This document shows positions 1 to 12,014 of a DNA stretch of 64,000 nt, piece after piece (position 1 is the first letter of the stretch; each line of letters opens with the position of its first letter). The notes beneath the pieces were generated by a model, which was not told the DNA's origin, did not search any database, and saw only the letters and a list, made by a program, of their open reading frames with translations. The stretch comes from Metarhizium brunneum. Its lineage: Eukaryota > Ascomycota > Sordariomycetes > Hypocreales > Clavicipitaceae. Made by a program: the position numbers and the translations under genes. The DNA lies in NCBI RefSeq assembly GCF_013426205.1, contig NC_089423.1:5270001-5334000 (forward strand), read 5' to 3'.

Positions 1-991
1 CTGTTTCTCGTCTCCTTGGCGCCCTCGTGATCCAGTTGCATCGGCCACTACTTCGTCGCTTGACCATGCAACTTTCACCACCACGGAAGCTACAAGACCT
101 GCGGAGCTGCAGAGCTGTAGAGTTGTAAAAAAACAACAGACTGGCAGCATGGCAGAGCAATCGGCAGCAAATTGCCGACGGAAGCAGCCCCCCCTCAGCT
201 GCCAAAACTGCCTGCCAGACCAGGGAGATGGTCAAATCAACGAAGACGGCGGCCAATTGCTCGGCGCCATCACTGGGCCAACTTTGTCGCCCCGCCATGC
301 CGCCGCACATGAGCGACGATCCTACGTCCTGTTCGCTGTTGGTCTGCCCTTGCTTGTGCCCGCGTCGCCATCTGTGGGCCAACCACAGTCAAGTTTGATG
401 ATCTGGGGTTTCGGCGCCCAGTCTGACCCCAACTCTGTTCATGGCAAAGTTGGTCTCGGGGGCCAATGGTGGCGCCGGGGTCATCGTCCACGTCGTCTTG
501 GAGGAGCTAGCCGAAAACACCACCCTGCGCTTTCATGTATCCCGCCAGCTCACACCCACCCACGAGGACTTTGTTCTCTATCCATGACTGCCCGCACCAA
601 CCAACGTCTTCGTCAGTCATCATCCGAGGTGCTGACAGACATGCTCAGAAGTACTGACCAGGGGGTGGGTCGCGTGGCGCATCTTGATGCTGGTGTATTT
701 TTCAATGTTGGGGTTAGCCGTGTTCGTGGGTGTCTCCAAAAGCTGACGCAGTTTGGAACAAGTCATAGCAGCAGTGACAAGAAGCTGTCGGTGTTGGGGA
801 CTGCTCGGCCGTGCTGATCTCATGTATATATATATATATATGCCCTGCCCCCAGCTAGTCGTTACCTTTGGCCACGATCTTCTGCTGACGTCGCCAGAGA
901 AGAATACTGGCTCTTTGGATTTTGATTCGGCTTCTCAAGCGCACTTGAAATCGCTAGACGATTAGGAGCGGGGAGACGCTTGGGAGTCAAC
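1..991. other. Intergenic / upstream region of sugar transporter
   Basis: No gene is supported here. Open frames exist on both strands but their translations are low-complexity and resemble no family. The 3' part is the likely promoter of the MFS transporter that starts at 992. Confidence 0.6.
825..841 (+). promoter_or_regulatory. TA dinucleotide run, possible TATA element
   Basis: An alternating TA run lies about 150 bases before the transporter ATG at 992, a reasonable place for a TATA-type core promoter. It could equally be a simple microsatellite. Confidence 0.35.
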
Positions 992-2857
992 ATGGTTGTT
1001 GGCAACATTTACGTGATCGCCGCAGTGTCGGTTGTCGGCGGCGGTCTTTTCGGCTTTGACATTTCGTCTCTATCTGCCCAGCTTGGGGAGCAGTCTTACC
1101 TCTGCTACTTCAACCAAGGTCCCCATGGCCCTCCGTACACTAATGAGAAGTGCTCCGGTCCTCATGAGTTGGTCCAGGGAGGTATCACAGCCGCCATGGC
1201 TGCTGGTTCCTGGCTCGGCGCCCTTATTTCTGGCCCTCTCTCTGATCGACTTGGCCGCAAATACTCCATCATGGTCGGATGCATAATTTGGTGAGTTCGG
1301 AAGCCCCGAGAAGCTGTTTGTGGTACTTGGGACTCTAGCCACACAGTATGACCAGTCTCACCGCGAGACACCCATACGCATGCACAGAAGTCTAGACAGT
1401 CTCAGTTGAGCTAACCAAGTTTTTCTGTTCATTGCAGGTTGGTTGGTTCGACCATCTGCTGCGCTGCCCAAAATATCGGCATGCTCATTGTCGGCCGCAT
1501 CATTAACGGTCTGTGTGTCGGTATCGAGTCAGCTCAAGTTCCCGTCTATATTGCCGAAATATCGCCTCCCTCTAAGCGTGGCCGCTTCATCGGCATGCAG
1601 CAGTGGGCTATTACTTGGGGCATCCTCATCATGTACTACATTTCATACGGGACTTCATTTATCGGTGAGCAGGAGTACTTTGGCTGGAAGGCTTCGTCTT
1701 TCCGTATTCCATGGGGTCTGCAGATGATTCCTGCCGTCTTCCTCTTTTTCATGATGATTATTTTACCCGAATCACCCCGTTGGCTGGCCCGCAAGGACCG
1801 CTGGGAGGACTGTCGTTCTGTGCTGGCTCTGGTCCATGGAAAGGGGGATCCAGACCACCCTTTCGTTGCCATGGAACTTCAGGATATCAAAGACATGTGC
1901 GAGTTTGAGCGTCGTCACTCCAATGTCACTTACCTTGATCTTTTCAAGCCCGATATGATTAATCGAACTCTCATCGGCCTGTTCACACAGATTTGGTCGC
2001 AGTTGACCGGCATGAACGTCATGAGTAAGTACAAGTGGTTTTTGTTGCACAGCAATCGGGACATGAACTCTGCGATTAACTCATTCTTTACAGTGTACTA
2101 TATTGCCAATGTTTTCAGCATGGCCGGATACGAGGGCAATGCCAACCTTCTTGCATCATCCATCAGCTACATCATTAACGTCTTCATGACTATCCCTGCT
2201 CTCCTATGGGTCGATCGCTGGGGCCGTCGTCCTACCCTCTTGGTCGGCTCCGTCCTCATGGCGACCTGGATGTATGCCAATGCTGGTATTTTGGCCAACT
2301 ACGCCGAGGTTGTTCCCGGTGGCATCAACGGTGTTGCAGCCCAGTCCATGAGACTCACCGGTGCTCCTGCTAAAGGTCTCATTGCCTGTACCTACCTCTT
2401 CGTCGCTTCCTTTGCTCCCACCTGGGGCCCTGTCTCTTGGATCTACCCGCCCGAGCTGTACCCTCTGCGACTCCGTGGCAAGGGCGTAGCCATGTCAACT
2501 TCAGGAAACTGGGCTTTCAACACTGCCCTCGGCCTCTTCGTCCCTCCTGCTCTTGCAAACATCAGGTGGAAGACATATCTCATTTTTGCCATCTTCAACA
2601 CGGTGGCGTTCTTCCATGTCCTCTTCGTCTTCCCCGAGACTGCTGGAAAGACTTTGGAAGAGACCGAGGCAATGTTTGAAGACCCCAACGGCATCAAGTA
2701 TATAGGTACCCCGGCGTGGAAGACCAAGGTCGTCACCAAGTTGGTCGACCGTGCTGAACATGGTGACGTTGACGCCAAGCGAGCCGCTGAATACAAGCTC
2801 TCTGATGCTCACGAGCACGACGTGGAGAAGGCCGCCACACCTCCAGCGGCTGCTTAA
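992..2857 (+). CDS. MFS sugar (hexose) transporter
   Basis: Probable plasma-membrane monosaccharide/proton symporter of the major facilitator superfamily, sugar porter family. Model: exons 992-1290, 1438-2024, 2094-2857, giving 549 residues. Both introns have GTGAG/GTAAG donors and CAG acceptors. The second (69 nt) keeps the frame open, so it is easily misread as coding; removing it restores the family string MNVMMYYIANVF. Visible signatures are GGxxFGFD in TM1, the loop 2-3 motif DRLGRK, PESPRWLA after TM6, DRWGRRP in loop 8-9, and PETAGKTLEE at the end of TM12. The start ATG at 992 follows upstream in-frame stops and places TM1 at the N terminus as usual. Substrate (glucose, xylose or other) cannot be fixed from sequence. 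The length matches fungal hexose transporters. Confidence 0.93.
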
Positions 2858-4854
2858 TTGCGATGCCTCGAGTAAATTCACTCAAATTGCGTGTTGCCTC
2901 AATCGATCTGTCGCCAAACACTACCAAGACTCTAGTGTGTTATCCGCATTCGACCGAGGACCTCTGAATGACATGATATGGGATAGTTTATATGGGACGG
3001 TCTTTTCTGATTGACTTTATGATGTTGAACGATACCAAGTTAGGCAGTTTTCTTTGTACAGATGTCGTAAATAATATTGCCGCGGGTTCCATTAAGTTGA
3101 GACAGGTGCTTGTGATTTCAATTCTGTGGCCATTAGTGCTGCCCCCTACGTTGAATGGGCGACTGACTGGCTATAACTCAAGCTCAGTGACACACTGAAC
3201 ACATGAGCTCGTTTCTAATGTTGTTATATCCCAATGCTGAGAGTCCGACGGTCAAGGAGGAATGTGAATATATTGATCCACGGGAACGGCCTAGTCTTCG
3301 CAGGTATGCAATGAGGTCAAAGACCTAACGCGCTTCCCTTCTGGAGCCACGCAACGTCCCTGTGTTGACCAAAATGCAAATCCCTTGTAAAAAAACATCC
3401 CGACACTATTCAATGCACGCCTAGGGTGGGTGAACATGAGTACGAGCACTTTCAAATCTCGCCTTGATGCTGGGTGCCTGACTGCCTTTGCTGGCGCTTG
3501 CCCGGAACTGCCCTCACTCGGTTTTTGTTCCGGCCTAGATGGACAAAGGCATTCAGTGATGAGAATCCGACTGGAGTTAAATAATAAATTCGGGGTGTGA
3601 GTATTGATATATAGCTTCGTCGACGACCTTGAGAGTCGGGGCCAAACTCCGACGCCGCGTACATGCAAACTATTTTGATGGTGCATTTTACACAAGAGTC
3701 ACGGAACTGATGTTAAAATTGGACTTCATAAACCCTTGAAATGACTAATGATGAACAGTGATTTAAAAGTGTGAGGGTCCGCGCTGATGCTAGGGGATGG
3801 AATGGCCACGAGGCTAGTAAATTACAACTTTCCAAGTCCAGTCACACTTGATTCGATAAAAAAAATATATTCAAAGCCAAGTTACTGGTACTCAACTCGT
3901 GTGACAACATGCTGTGAGGCCGAAGTCAAAGAAAGCACTCGATTGAGCTTGAACTCATCCTTGAAGCCGCCAATCAAAAGCCCGTCATTATTCGACTCAA
4001 CCACGCCGCTAGTGGCAAACCAATCCCTTATGCAGTAAATTTACGCCTCTGAAACCTCCTCTGGCGTGGCTGCTGTCCCTGCGATACTCTCACGCTGCTG
4101 GCAGATTCTCCGCTGGGGTGCTGCTGAACAATTCCGTGTGCACCGCACCAGGCTGTACGGCGTTGACAGAACCGGCTTCGGAGCGACTGCGAGTTCGCGG
4201 GCAAGACCGTCATTACCTGTCCCGATTCCAGCCGCAATATAGCCATCACCTTGCTTACATGCGACTCGTGAGTGTCCTCGATTCCGTTGACTCGGCGCCG
4301 GGTGGAGATGTAGGCGGCGAGCGGCCCGCTAGCGTCGCGGACAAATCCGCCGTTGACCTTTCCTCTTTTGGGTACAATCGGAGTTTGCGGTTTCCGGAAA
4401 CGACGGAGCACAAGGTGTCGCCCGCCGGGCTGTTGCCGAGTCCTTTTGGGGGAGAGCTTGTGCAACAACGGACTCAATGCTACAATTGGAGAGCCAACCA
4501 CAGTGTTTCTGCCCACGATTGGCCTTGCATTGGTGTTGCAGCAGGTCGGCGGCATGCCAAGTCGTCGACTGCATCGAGTCCACCGAGTCCGTCGAGTCCC
4601 ACAGTCCGACAAGGCGGCCACGTGAGCACACGAGCAGTTCCCAGCCACCCCGACGCGCCTCGGGTGTCTTGGTTTCACGCACAGCCCAACAAAGCCAACC
4701 ATTCACAGAAATGTGAATGCAGGTCGTTTCGGCGGCCTCGTGGCTGCGTCCTGAGCTGTGGTCCACCACCGTCTGAAGCCTTTTCTGGCGGCCAAGGCCT
4801 CATTCACGAGGGTCCCTCCAGCTTTGCCCTCATCACACCTCATGGCCCAGCGTC
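2858..4854. other. Intergenic, about 2.0 kb, no supported gene
   Basis: Open frames in this stretch (for example 3291-3695 minus and 4118-4936 plus) lack codon character, domains or splice continuity. It contains the 3' flank of the transporter and the 5' flank of the T5orf172 gene. Confidence 0.55.
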
Positions 4855-6126
4855 ATGCCGTTCGTCGCCAACACGCCCGAATCGCTTCTCGACCGTGCCG
4901 ACTCCAAAAACCCAAACTCCACATGTCGTGGCATAACCTCAAGCGGCAGGCCGTGCAGACGGCCCATCAGCCGGTCATCCGCCGGGATTTCGCTAGCCCC
5001 TGGAACTCGAGGCCTGAGAGTCGATCTCAGCGATGAGAGTCTGTATTGCTGGCAACATAAGGAACAGGCCACTCACAGTGCAGGATCCAGCCCCGGGCCC
5101 CGAAGGAGTACGAAGCCTATCCTGGAAGCACGCTCGAGTTTGGATACCCTCGCGGACCGCCTGGGAGTCGTGGAACTCGGAGAAAAGAACACCCACAAGC
5201 ACAGTAGGGACCATGGGAGGCCGCTAAACCTGCCAGCCAAAGCGTCACGGCCGAGGACGCCGCCAAAACTCCAGTTCTGCTTCTGCTTCTCTATTCCGCT
5301 AGAGGAAGTAAACGAGCCCGCGCGACCGAAACCACGGCCGCAGCTGGAACCTATCCAAGAACCGGCCTCTGCCTCTATGCCTAATTTGCCAAGCAGACAC
5401 CATCATAACAGCAAAACGGGCGGCCAGCAGCGAATCGCGACACCCAGTACCTCTCCGGGCAAAGCGTCCTATCGATCTGGTCGATCCACCGTCTCACAAA
5501 CCGCACGGTTCAAGGACCTAATTCCAGACTCACTGGACATGGCGACGGCGTCGACACTCATGACTGAACTTGCCAAGCCGCACGCCGACTCGGAAGAAGC
5601 CGGCTACATATACATGTTCTGGCTGACGCCCACATCCAAACAGTCGCCGCCGCCCGTCGACGCCGCTCGGTCACTGCTGGTTCCGCCGTCAACGTCGTCT
5701 TCGGCGCGCTCACGCCGACCAAGCGACATTGTGTCCACCTTTGCAGACCCCAGCGGCAAGGGGGACAAGAAGACGATGCTGCTCAAAATAGGGCGTGCGG
5801 CCAACGTGCAGCGGAGGATGAATCAGTGGCAGCGGCAGTGCGGGTACGGCATTGAGATGCTGCGGTATTACCCTTACGTGGCTGCTGTAAACGACAGCCC
5901 TGGGACGAGCCGCACGCCCCGAATGACGCCTCACTGTCGCCGTGTCGAGCGCCTGGTTCACATCGAGTTGGCGGGCATGGGGTTGCGCGCAGACATGTCG
6001 ACATGTGACGCCTGCGGGAGGGAGCATCGAGAGTGGTTTGAGGTGAAGGCTACGCGGGAGGGGATTCGGAAGGTGGACGATGTGATTCGGCGATGGGTTG
6101 ACTGGGATGAAGCGAGCTTGGATTGA
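4855..6126 (+). CDS. T5orf172 / MUG113-like GIY-YIG domain protein
   Basis: Single-exon gene of 423 residues. The C-terminal third carries the GIY-YIG-type fold of the T5orf172 (DUF1766) family: GYIYMFWL (about residue 250) for the first strand, then LLKIGRAANVQRRMNQW with the conserved KIGR and arginine helix, then a C-x2-C segment (CDACGREHREWF) seen in fungal members. The N terminus (PNSTCRGITSSGRPCRR ... YCWQH) has a Cys/His pattern that may bind zinc; this opening is typical of fungal homologues and supports the ATG at 4855. The middle is proline/serine-rich and likely disordered. The S. pombe relative is meiotically up-regulated mug113; nuclease activity is inferred from the fold, not shown. 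No intron is needed. Confidence 0.85.
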   Translation: MPFVANTPESLLDRADSKNPNSTCRGITSSGRPCRRPISRSSAGISLAPGTRGLRVDLSDESLYCWQHKEQATHSAGSSPGPRRSTKPILEARSSLDTLADRLGVVELGEKNTHKHSRDHGRPLNLPAKASRPRTPPKLQFCFCFSIPLEEVNEPARPKPRPQLEPIQEPASASMPNLPSRHHHNSKTGGQQRIATPSTSPGKASYRSGRSTVSQTARFKDLIPDSLDMATASTLMTELAKPHADSEEAGYIYMFWLTPTSKQSPPPVDAARSLLVPPSTSSSARSRRPSDIVSTFADPSGKGDKKTMLLKIGRAANVQRRMNQWQRQCGYGIEMLRYYPYVAAVNDSPGTSRTPRMTPHCRRVERLVHIELAGMGLRADMSTCDACGREHREWFEVKATREGIRKVDDVIRRWVDWDEASLD

Positions 6127-6524
6127 CGTGTTTAGTTGCTACGAGGGGCGCACATGGCATAGCATATGTATATGGAGTTGTACTTGTTTTGAATGCATGG
6201 CATTGCATCGACATGGGAGCACGTAACGTTACCAATGGAAGAAGGAAGCGCATTTTTGTCTGGACGCGTTTGGAATGGCTATATTGGATTGCTGCTTGTG
6301 AGATGTAGTCCATGTGCATGTTTACATGGATACTGGAAGGTGTTGCGGCCGAATGACTCACCGCGGCGTGGAGTTTGCGGACCTCGGGAGATGCCGAAGA
6401 GACTCAATGTCCGTGATAAGATGCGCCCGAGCTGTCCGTTTGGAATTTCAACAGCTGCCTTGCTCAAGGACACGCATTGATCAATACAACTAAACTTGGA
6501 TACAGCCAGAACATCAAGATTATA
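6127..6524. other. Short intergenic region
   Basis: About 400 bases between two genes on the same strand. No further feature is visible; it must hold the terminator of the T5orf172 gene and the promoter of the GNAT gene. Confidence 0.6.
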
Positions 6525-7216
6525 ATGTCTCTGCAACAAGGCACGTCTTTACACCCCGTCTCATCCAAAGACATCCCCACTCTCGTCGACATCCATTACG
6601 AGGCCTTTGCGGACGACGCTCTGATGAAACTCATGTATGGATCTCACGGCGATACGGCATCCACCGTGAGCGATTTACGGGAGGCTCTCGAGGACCCAAC
6701 AGCCAGGTTCACCCAGGCAGTTGACAATGAAACAGGCGATATTGTCGGCTGGTCATGGTGGAACGTCTACCTCGACGCCGAGACTCACCTAGAAGCGGCA
6801 AAGGCTACTGAGGAGGAGCAGAAGGAAGCTCCCAAAACTGCGATAAGCCCAGAGACATTCCTGCAATACCATGCTGCCGTAAACGATAGGAGGAGGAGAT
6901 GGATTACCGGGAAGCCAGGGAGTAGCAAGTGGTCCCCCTCCTCCATGCCGTACTTGATCTCGTTTAACCTGTCTATCTAGTCCTCCAGGCGATTGCAGTG
7001 CGTCCGAAATCCCAGGGCAGAGGCGTAGGAACGGCCCTTGTCAGGGCCGGACTTGAAGAAGCCAAGCGCAACGGGGTGTTGGCATGGCTGGAGGCCTCGT
7101 CTGCTGGGCATGGCTTGTATGAGAAGTGCGGGTTTCGAGATGTTGGAGAGACCATCGAATCGGACTTGGGGGCATATGGGAACGTGACGACGGTTTGCAT
7201 GATGTATGAGCCATGA
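6525..7216 (+). CDS. GNAT family N-acetyltransferase
   Basis: Small acetyl-CoA-dependent acyltransferase, probably cytosolic, substrate unknown. Exons 6525-6921 and 6981-7216 give 210 residues. The 59-nt intron (donor GTAGCA, a TTTAAC branch-like site, acceptor CTAG) is required because the C-terminal half lies in another frame; joining gives ILQAIAVRPKSQGRGVGTAL, the classic GNAT motif A (Q/RxxGxG/A pyrophosphate loop). Downstream LYEKCGF is the usual motif B end. The N-terminal half shows the typical opening (DIPTLVDIHYEAFADD) and a beta strand (IVGWSWWNVY). The ATG at 6525 is the first in frame. Fungal members of this group often sit near secondary-metabolism genes, but no such cluster is visible here. 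Confidence 0.88.
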
Positions 7217-7894
7217 TGCACGATCCCGGGCGAGGCGTATAGCGTTTGGATGGGTTGAATGTGCATGCCAGCCGTTTGCTGGGAGAATTCTGTCATGACT
7301 TCAACTCCCCAGGAGTCAAGTACTAGGGAGGACTTGCCCTGCACATTGATGTATAAACCAGACCTGACATGGACCCTAGATCACCTGCCAATCAATGCTG
7401 CTTGCCCACACGTGACTACTCGCTTGTTTTCCAGCACTCTGAGACGTAACAGCCGTGTTCTGCCATTTCCCACGTACAATCACTATCAAACTGACTTATC
7501 AAATTACCACCGGCGTACCCTAGGGTTCGCCAGTTTCCATCAATGCCTTTTGCCCGGCCGCGATGCTCACTGGTTCCTGGGCCTCGTGAGTCGTGCCGCT
7601 AGACGCTGACAGTCATGCGGACGGTGACGGTCCCACCACCACTCCCAGGCTCCCACATTCCGAGCATCCTCATTTGTCCCGTCAGCCGGCTCAGCCCGTC
7701 TTTTTGCCAGACATTCGAGGCAAAATGGATGGCTCATTTTGAGATGTCGTTTATATACCCACCTCGCTGCCTGATTCCTGGTTTCAGCAGTCCTCATTCC
7801 GCGCCATGAGGCGCCCAAGTCGGCAGGCACCGATAGCTTGTGAATCCCGTCACCGAGGCAGCAGACCAATAGCGAATTGGGCCCCATTCACAAT
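7217..7894. other. Intergenic region
   Basis: Nothing supportable in about 680 bases. Short open frames on both strands have no recognisable content. Confidence 0.55.
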
Positions 7895-8903
7895 ATGGGC
7901 GAGTTCGCTGCGCCGGGGGCATATGAGGTCCTGACGACTTCTATGCAGAGGGACAGACTGTTCAATGTCGACCTTGATAGTGGCTTGGGTCGGAAACCAA
8001 CCCCAGTGCCTGCTCACCTGTCAAGGGTCTTGTACGTGCCGAGGCACAGCATGCTGAATCTGTCGCTGTTTGATGCTGGATTGCAGTACAGACAGGCCGT
8101 TGACTATTCGCCCGTCGGGGGAGAACAGGTGACGGGCAAGGCGCTGATGGGCAGTCGTCTCTTTAAGACGAGGATAAATACCATGGCATGTCCTGTTGGG
8201 CATGGGGATGCCCAGGCGGCGTATGTTGTTGCTCTTGATATCGAAAAGATTCGAGACGGAGGCGATATCTCTGCCACGGTGCACAAGGGGGGTCAGGCGG
8301 ACCCGACACCTCGCGTCAACATGTCAGTATCGTCATGGCTCCACGGTTTGCAAGTGTCGTTGCTGACCGGACTCGCGTAGCATTCTACCCATGTTGACAG
8401 ATGTTTTCAGCCTGCTATCCGTCACAACCCGACAGCACTCAGGCATGATCAATATATCGACTACATACCCACTGCCCCGTCTCAGGAGCATGGTCGGTGT
8501 TCTTCACTTCCCGTACTCTAGGTTCTCAATACCTAATGCAGCTTCTGTCTACGAATGGCAAATTCACCCTCTGGATCACGGCACACTGCGATATACTTTG
8601 GTGGAACTGGACGGCGAGACATGCCAAGTGCAGACCGATTCTGGACCACAAGACTCAAGCATCAAGGCAATTTACCATCATATTGGCTATCATGGATCCC
8701 TCTTTTTACCACATAGCGAGGGTGTTTTACTTCTGCCAGAAGTAGTCAACGAGCGTGACGGCTGGTTGGAATTGGTCATTGTTTCCAGTCTCATCGGCTT
8801 GCTGTGGAGGATACGAGGGATGGAAATCAAGGATGCCGAGCCACAGGCGGCCAGCGTGAAGAATAGGCCGTCACTTATGAAGAGGATATTTAAGAGGAAG
8901 TAA
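7895..8903 (+). CDS. Conserved fungal protein of unknown function
   Basis: Not recognised functionally. Best model: exons 7895-8322 and 8381-8903, 316 residues. The 58-nt intron has donor GTCAGT, a GCTGAC branch site 18-20 nt before acceptor GTAG, and restores phase. The C-terminal part (IYHHIGYHGSLFLPHSEGVL followed by LELVIVSSLIGLLWRIRG) resembles a conserved tail I associate with fungal hypothetical proteins: a short hydrophobic helix then a basic end (SLMKRIFKRK), suggesting peripheral or tail-anchored membrane association. The N-terminal half reads as beta-rich (RVLYVPRHSMLNLSLFDAG). An alternative acceptor at 8435 with a donor at 8327 also keeps frame, so the exon junction is less certain than the gene. 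Confidence 0.65.
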
Positions 8904-10318
8904 TAGCGATTATTTTTCTTGTTATCAAGTATACCCTCATATGATGGTAGTACTTGCTATACTGCCAAATCTAACGCATCGTTACTCTTGGAGACGTCGA
9001 ATCTTCTTTCACTCTCTGGGCAGGCAACTTTCTCATACCCACGACATCAGCCCCATTGACCCGAAAACCAGCCTCAATGCCGTATCCAATGTTTGCGTCT
9101 GCTACAGTGACGGCTGCTCAAGAAAATTGAATCCCACGATCCCCTCAGCAATCACCACTTCGGGTCCCGCTTCCGACCTCGACGACACCGACACCCGTCT
9201 TCCTATTATACCACCGTTTCCGACTTCTAATGAAAGCGGCGAGCTAAGTGGGAATTCGACATAGTTGTTTGACAGCCGCGCCGCCGGGAACACAAATTGT
9301 CGAAAGAGACCACAGTCATGGGCGCTCCTGGTCATGTCGCCGCTTGAGCTTTACATCTCGTTAGACTTGTTCGCTTGTTTCCCCCCATTCTCATCGCGTC
9401 TATTGTAGAAGGAATACATACTGGATGACGACGCGGAGCTTATCCACGTCCGCCAGACGGCACGCTTCGGCGGGCGTGAGTCTCGCATGAGTGGCTTCTG
9501 TACTTCCAGGCTGGCCAGGTGTGTGGAAAGCCAGGTCTCCTTGAGTAAAACAGCTTGACGGGACATCATGTCCATTTTTCGGCGCACTGAGGGCGGCCAG
9601 CGCACCTCCTCGAGGTCGGTTCGTGACTTCTGGACCGCACATTGTTGGCACAAAAGGGCTCCTCTCCTACGAACTCCCACATCAACAACACGGCGCGGAT
9701 AATGGAGGAAAACGCAGCTTGAAATACATGGCTGGAAACAAGGCCTTATTGCCTCTTGAAACAAAGCCACATGCTCATTCTCGCTCAGCTCATTTACGAC
9801 GTTTCTTATTCTTTGAGCCATCCAGGTGCACATGGACAAAGCAGCCATGCCGGACCCACGAGCCAATCACAACCTCTGGCGCGTCAGCCCGTCTTCCTGT
9901 TGCGGTAATCGTCATGAGCAAGTTTGCGCGGAAATGCTCCGGAATCACGCCAAGCACCTCTCACCATTCAAATTTCAGAGAAAGGGACATGATGAAATTG
10001 CTGACATATCAGCGTTGCAGATGAAGGGCCTGGCTTGTCCGTTTCGTGCGACGACCCCTCCTCGAGTATAGGTTGATGATGCCCAATGCCAATCATGGTC
10101 CACTGCCTCGTCGGTATGGCGTTCGAGACTCAAGGTTGTCATCACATATCATCGGCTCCCAAGGCTGCTATTGCCTTACGTTGCCCCCCTCTCTGCTTCT
10201 CCATTTATTGCGATTCCTGACGGTTCTGCGACCCTCTCTTGACTCTCTTTCCCAGCTATCCTCCCATCTAGCAACACCTCTACATCAGAATCCAAATCAC
10301 AAAGCACCAACCGCAACC
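8904..10318. other. Intergenic, about 1.4 kb, no supported gene
   Basis: Open frames such as 9351-9866 minus have atypical composition and no motif. A pyrimidine-rich stretch just before 10319 is typical of fungal promoters of well expressed genes and likely serves the superoxide dismutase. Confidence 0.5.
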
Positions 10319-11086
10319 ATGTCTGTCGGGACTTACAGCCTCCCCAAGCTCCCCTATGCTTACAACGTACGTCTCCTTCAATCCATCAAGGTCATGGATT
10401 CCGTATGCCTAACCCCTCTATTTCTCGCAGGCATTGGAGCCCAGCATCTCGGCGCAAATCATGGAACTCCACCACAGCAAACACCACCAGACATACGTGA
10501 CGAACCTAAATAACGCTCTCAAAACCTACGCAACGGCCACCTCGTCCAACGACATTGCCGGCCAGATCGCCCTCCAGAACGCCATCAAGTTCAACGGCGG
10601 CGGACACATCAACCACTCCTTGTTCTGGGACAACCTGACCCCGGCCAGCTCGGCCGAGGCCAGCCCCCAGACCGCAGCAACCCTGATGGCTGCCATCACC
10701 AAGACGTGGAGTAGCTTTGACGAGTTCAAAGCCGCCTTTACAAAGGCTCTCTTGGGCTTGCAGGGCAGTGGTTGGGGCTGGCTGGTCAAGGACGGCGGCA
10801 GCCTGCGGATCGTGACCACCAAGGACCAGGACCCGGTTGTAGGCGGAGAGGTGCCCATTTTTGGGGTCGACATGTGGGAGCATGCCTATTACCTACAGGT
10901 ACGTTAGCGTCCCAATCACTGATTACCATGAGCGGCGTTGCTGACGCTGTCTTGCCTTGGTAGTACTTGAATGGCAAGGCGGCGTACATTGAAAACATCT
11001 GGAAGGTCATCAACTGGAAGACGGCCGAGACTCGGTTCAACGGAGGACGCGATGATGTGTTCAAAGTCCTCAAAGCCGCCATTTAG
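10319..11086 (+). CDS. Manganese superoxide dismutase, cytosolic-type
   Basis: Converts superoxide to hydrogen peroxide and oxygen. Exons 10319-10366, 10431-10898 and 10964-11086 give 212 residues. The first exon encodes only MSVGTYSLPKLPYAYN, so the mature-type sequence starts at once and there is no mitochondrial presequence; this matches fungal cytosolic Mn-SODs. Metal-site motifs: LHHSKHH (first ligand about His30), GGGHINHSLFW (second His), and GVDMWEHAYYLQY (Asp and last His), the latter spanning the intron at 10899-10963. GLQGSGWGWL places the active-site Gln in the C-terminal half and GGG in the N-terminal half, diagnostic of the Mn rather than the Fe form. An alternative transcript start adding a targeting signal is not visible upstream. 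Confidence 0.95.
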
Positions 11087-12014
11087 TGTTGCGTATGCCT
11101 CCTGGTGGAAAGCCATCGTTGCCTAGTGGCAAACTGATAGACGGCGTCAGTTGGCATCCCATCTAGCGGTGTGATGGCGACGGCTCGCTTCCGGGTAAAA
11201 CATGAGTCAAATGATGGCAATATATGAGTCCAATGTCTAAGTTTCTTGTTCAACGACTGCCGTGAAAAACAGCGCCCATGGCCGTGAGCGTTGGTAGAGG
11301 CGGTGACGGCGCCCTTGCTGGATTCAGCGCAACCAGCATGCCTGTGATGCCTGGGCCACGCGCACCACGGTTGCACATTTCGTATATCTGCTACAGCGCC
11401 GTGGTCCCTTGTTCCTGAATAATTTCCGGAAAGGGAGGCAAAGTAAGCTGCCGATGTATGCATGTCCAAGTCTCTTTGCACTCCTCCTTGCGGGCGGCAC
11501 AGCTTCGTGTCTGCCGTGATTCGTGTCGCTCAGCATAGAGTACATTCCCTGTTCTGGCCATGAAGCCTTTGTTTTTGGCACGGAGGCGGGCCGCCGCAGA
11601 CAATGATGGGCTCATCTCTACAGTCCTGCAACGTCAGAGATGCAGGATTGTCAGATGCTGCCAAACCACTGCGCATCATGGTACAACCCGCCATCGTGTC
11701 CATAGTACCACAAGAGGCAGTCCACGAATGCGAATCACTTGTGTCCCCGGAACACAACACTCTGAACGGTGTAGGGATCATCCAGCCGCCGGGCCGAAAT
11801 GGCCTCGGATAGAGGCACCAATGTAATTCTACTCCCAAGTCCACACGGGTGAGCTGTAGTCTGTAGATGGGCTCAAAGTACTGATATTTGACGACAGCGC
11901 AAAGACGTATAAAAGACGTCGAGGCCGAAGCCAGCTGGGTTGAGGGGAATTGCATTCAGCAGAAGATTGGCACGTTAACCCAAGTCAGCTTTTGCTTCTC
12001 TCACTCTCTACAAC
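11087..12014. other. Intergenic region with promoter of the PPxY protein
   Basis: No gene supported in about 930 bases. The last 110 bases contain a TATA box (separate entry). Confidence 0.55.
11908..11914 (+). promoter_or_regulatory. TATA box (TATAAAA)
   Basis: A consensus TATAAAA, flanked by ACGT-containing repeats (GACG/GACGTC), lies about 100 bases before the ATG at 12015, followed by a CT-rich leader. This is the arrangement of a strongly regulated fungal promoter. Confidence 0.6.

Noticed and set aside
149..817. 222-codon open frame on the plus strand before the transporter
   Set aside because: Composition is arbitrary, no domain or splice partner, and a stop-rich context; likely chance.
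4118..4936. 272-codon open frame overlapping the start of the T5orf172 gene
   Set aside because: Different frame from a recognised gene, no motif, and the recognised gene has a family-typical N terminus at 4855.
9351..9866. 171-codon minus-strand frame
   Set aside because: No domain, start context or splice partner; overlapping frames on both strands look equally random.
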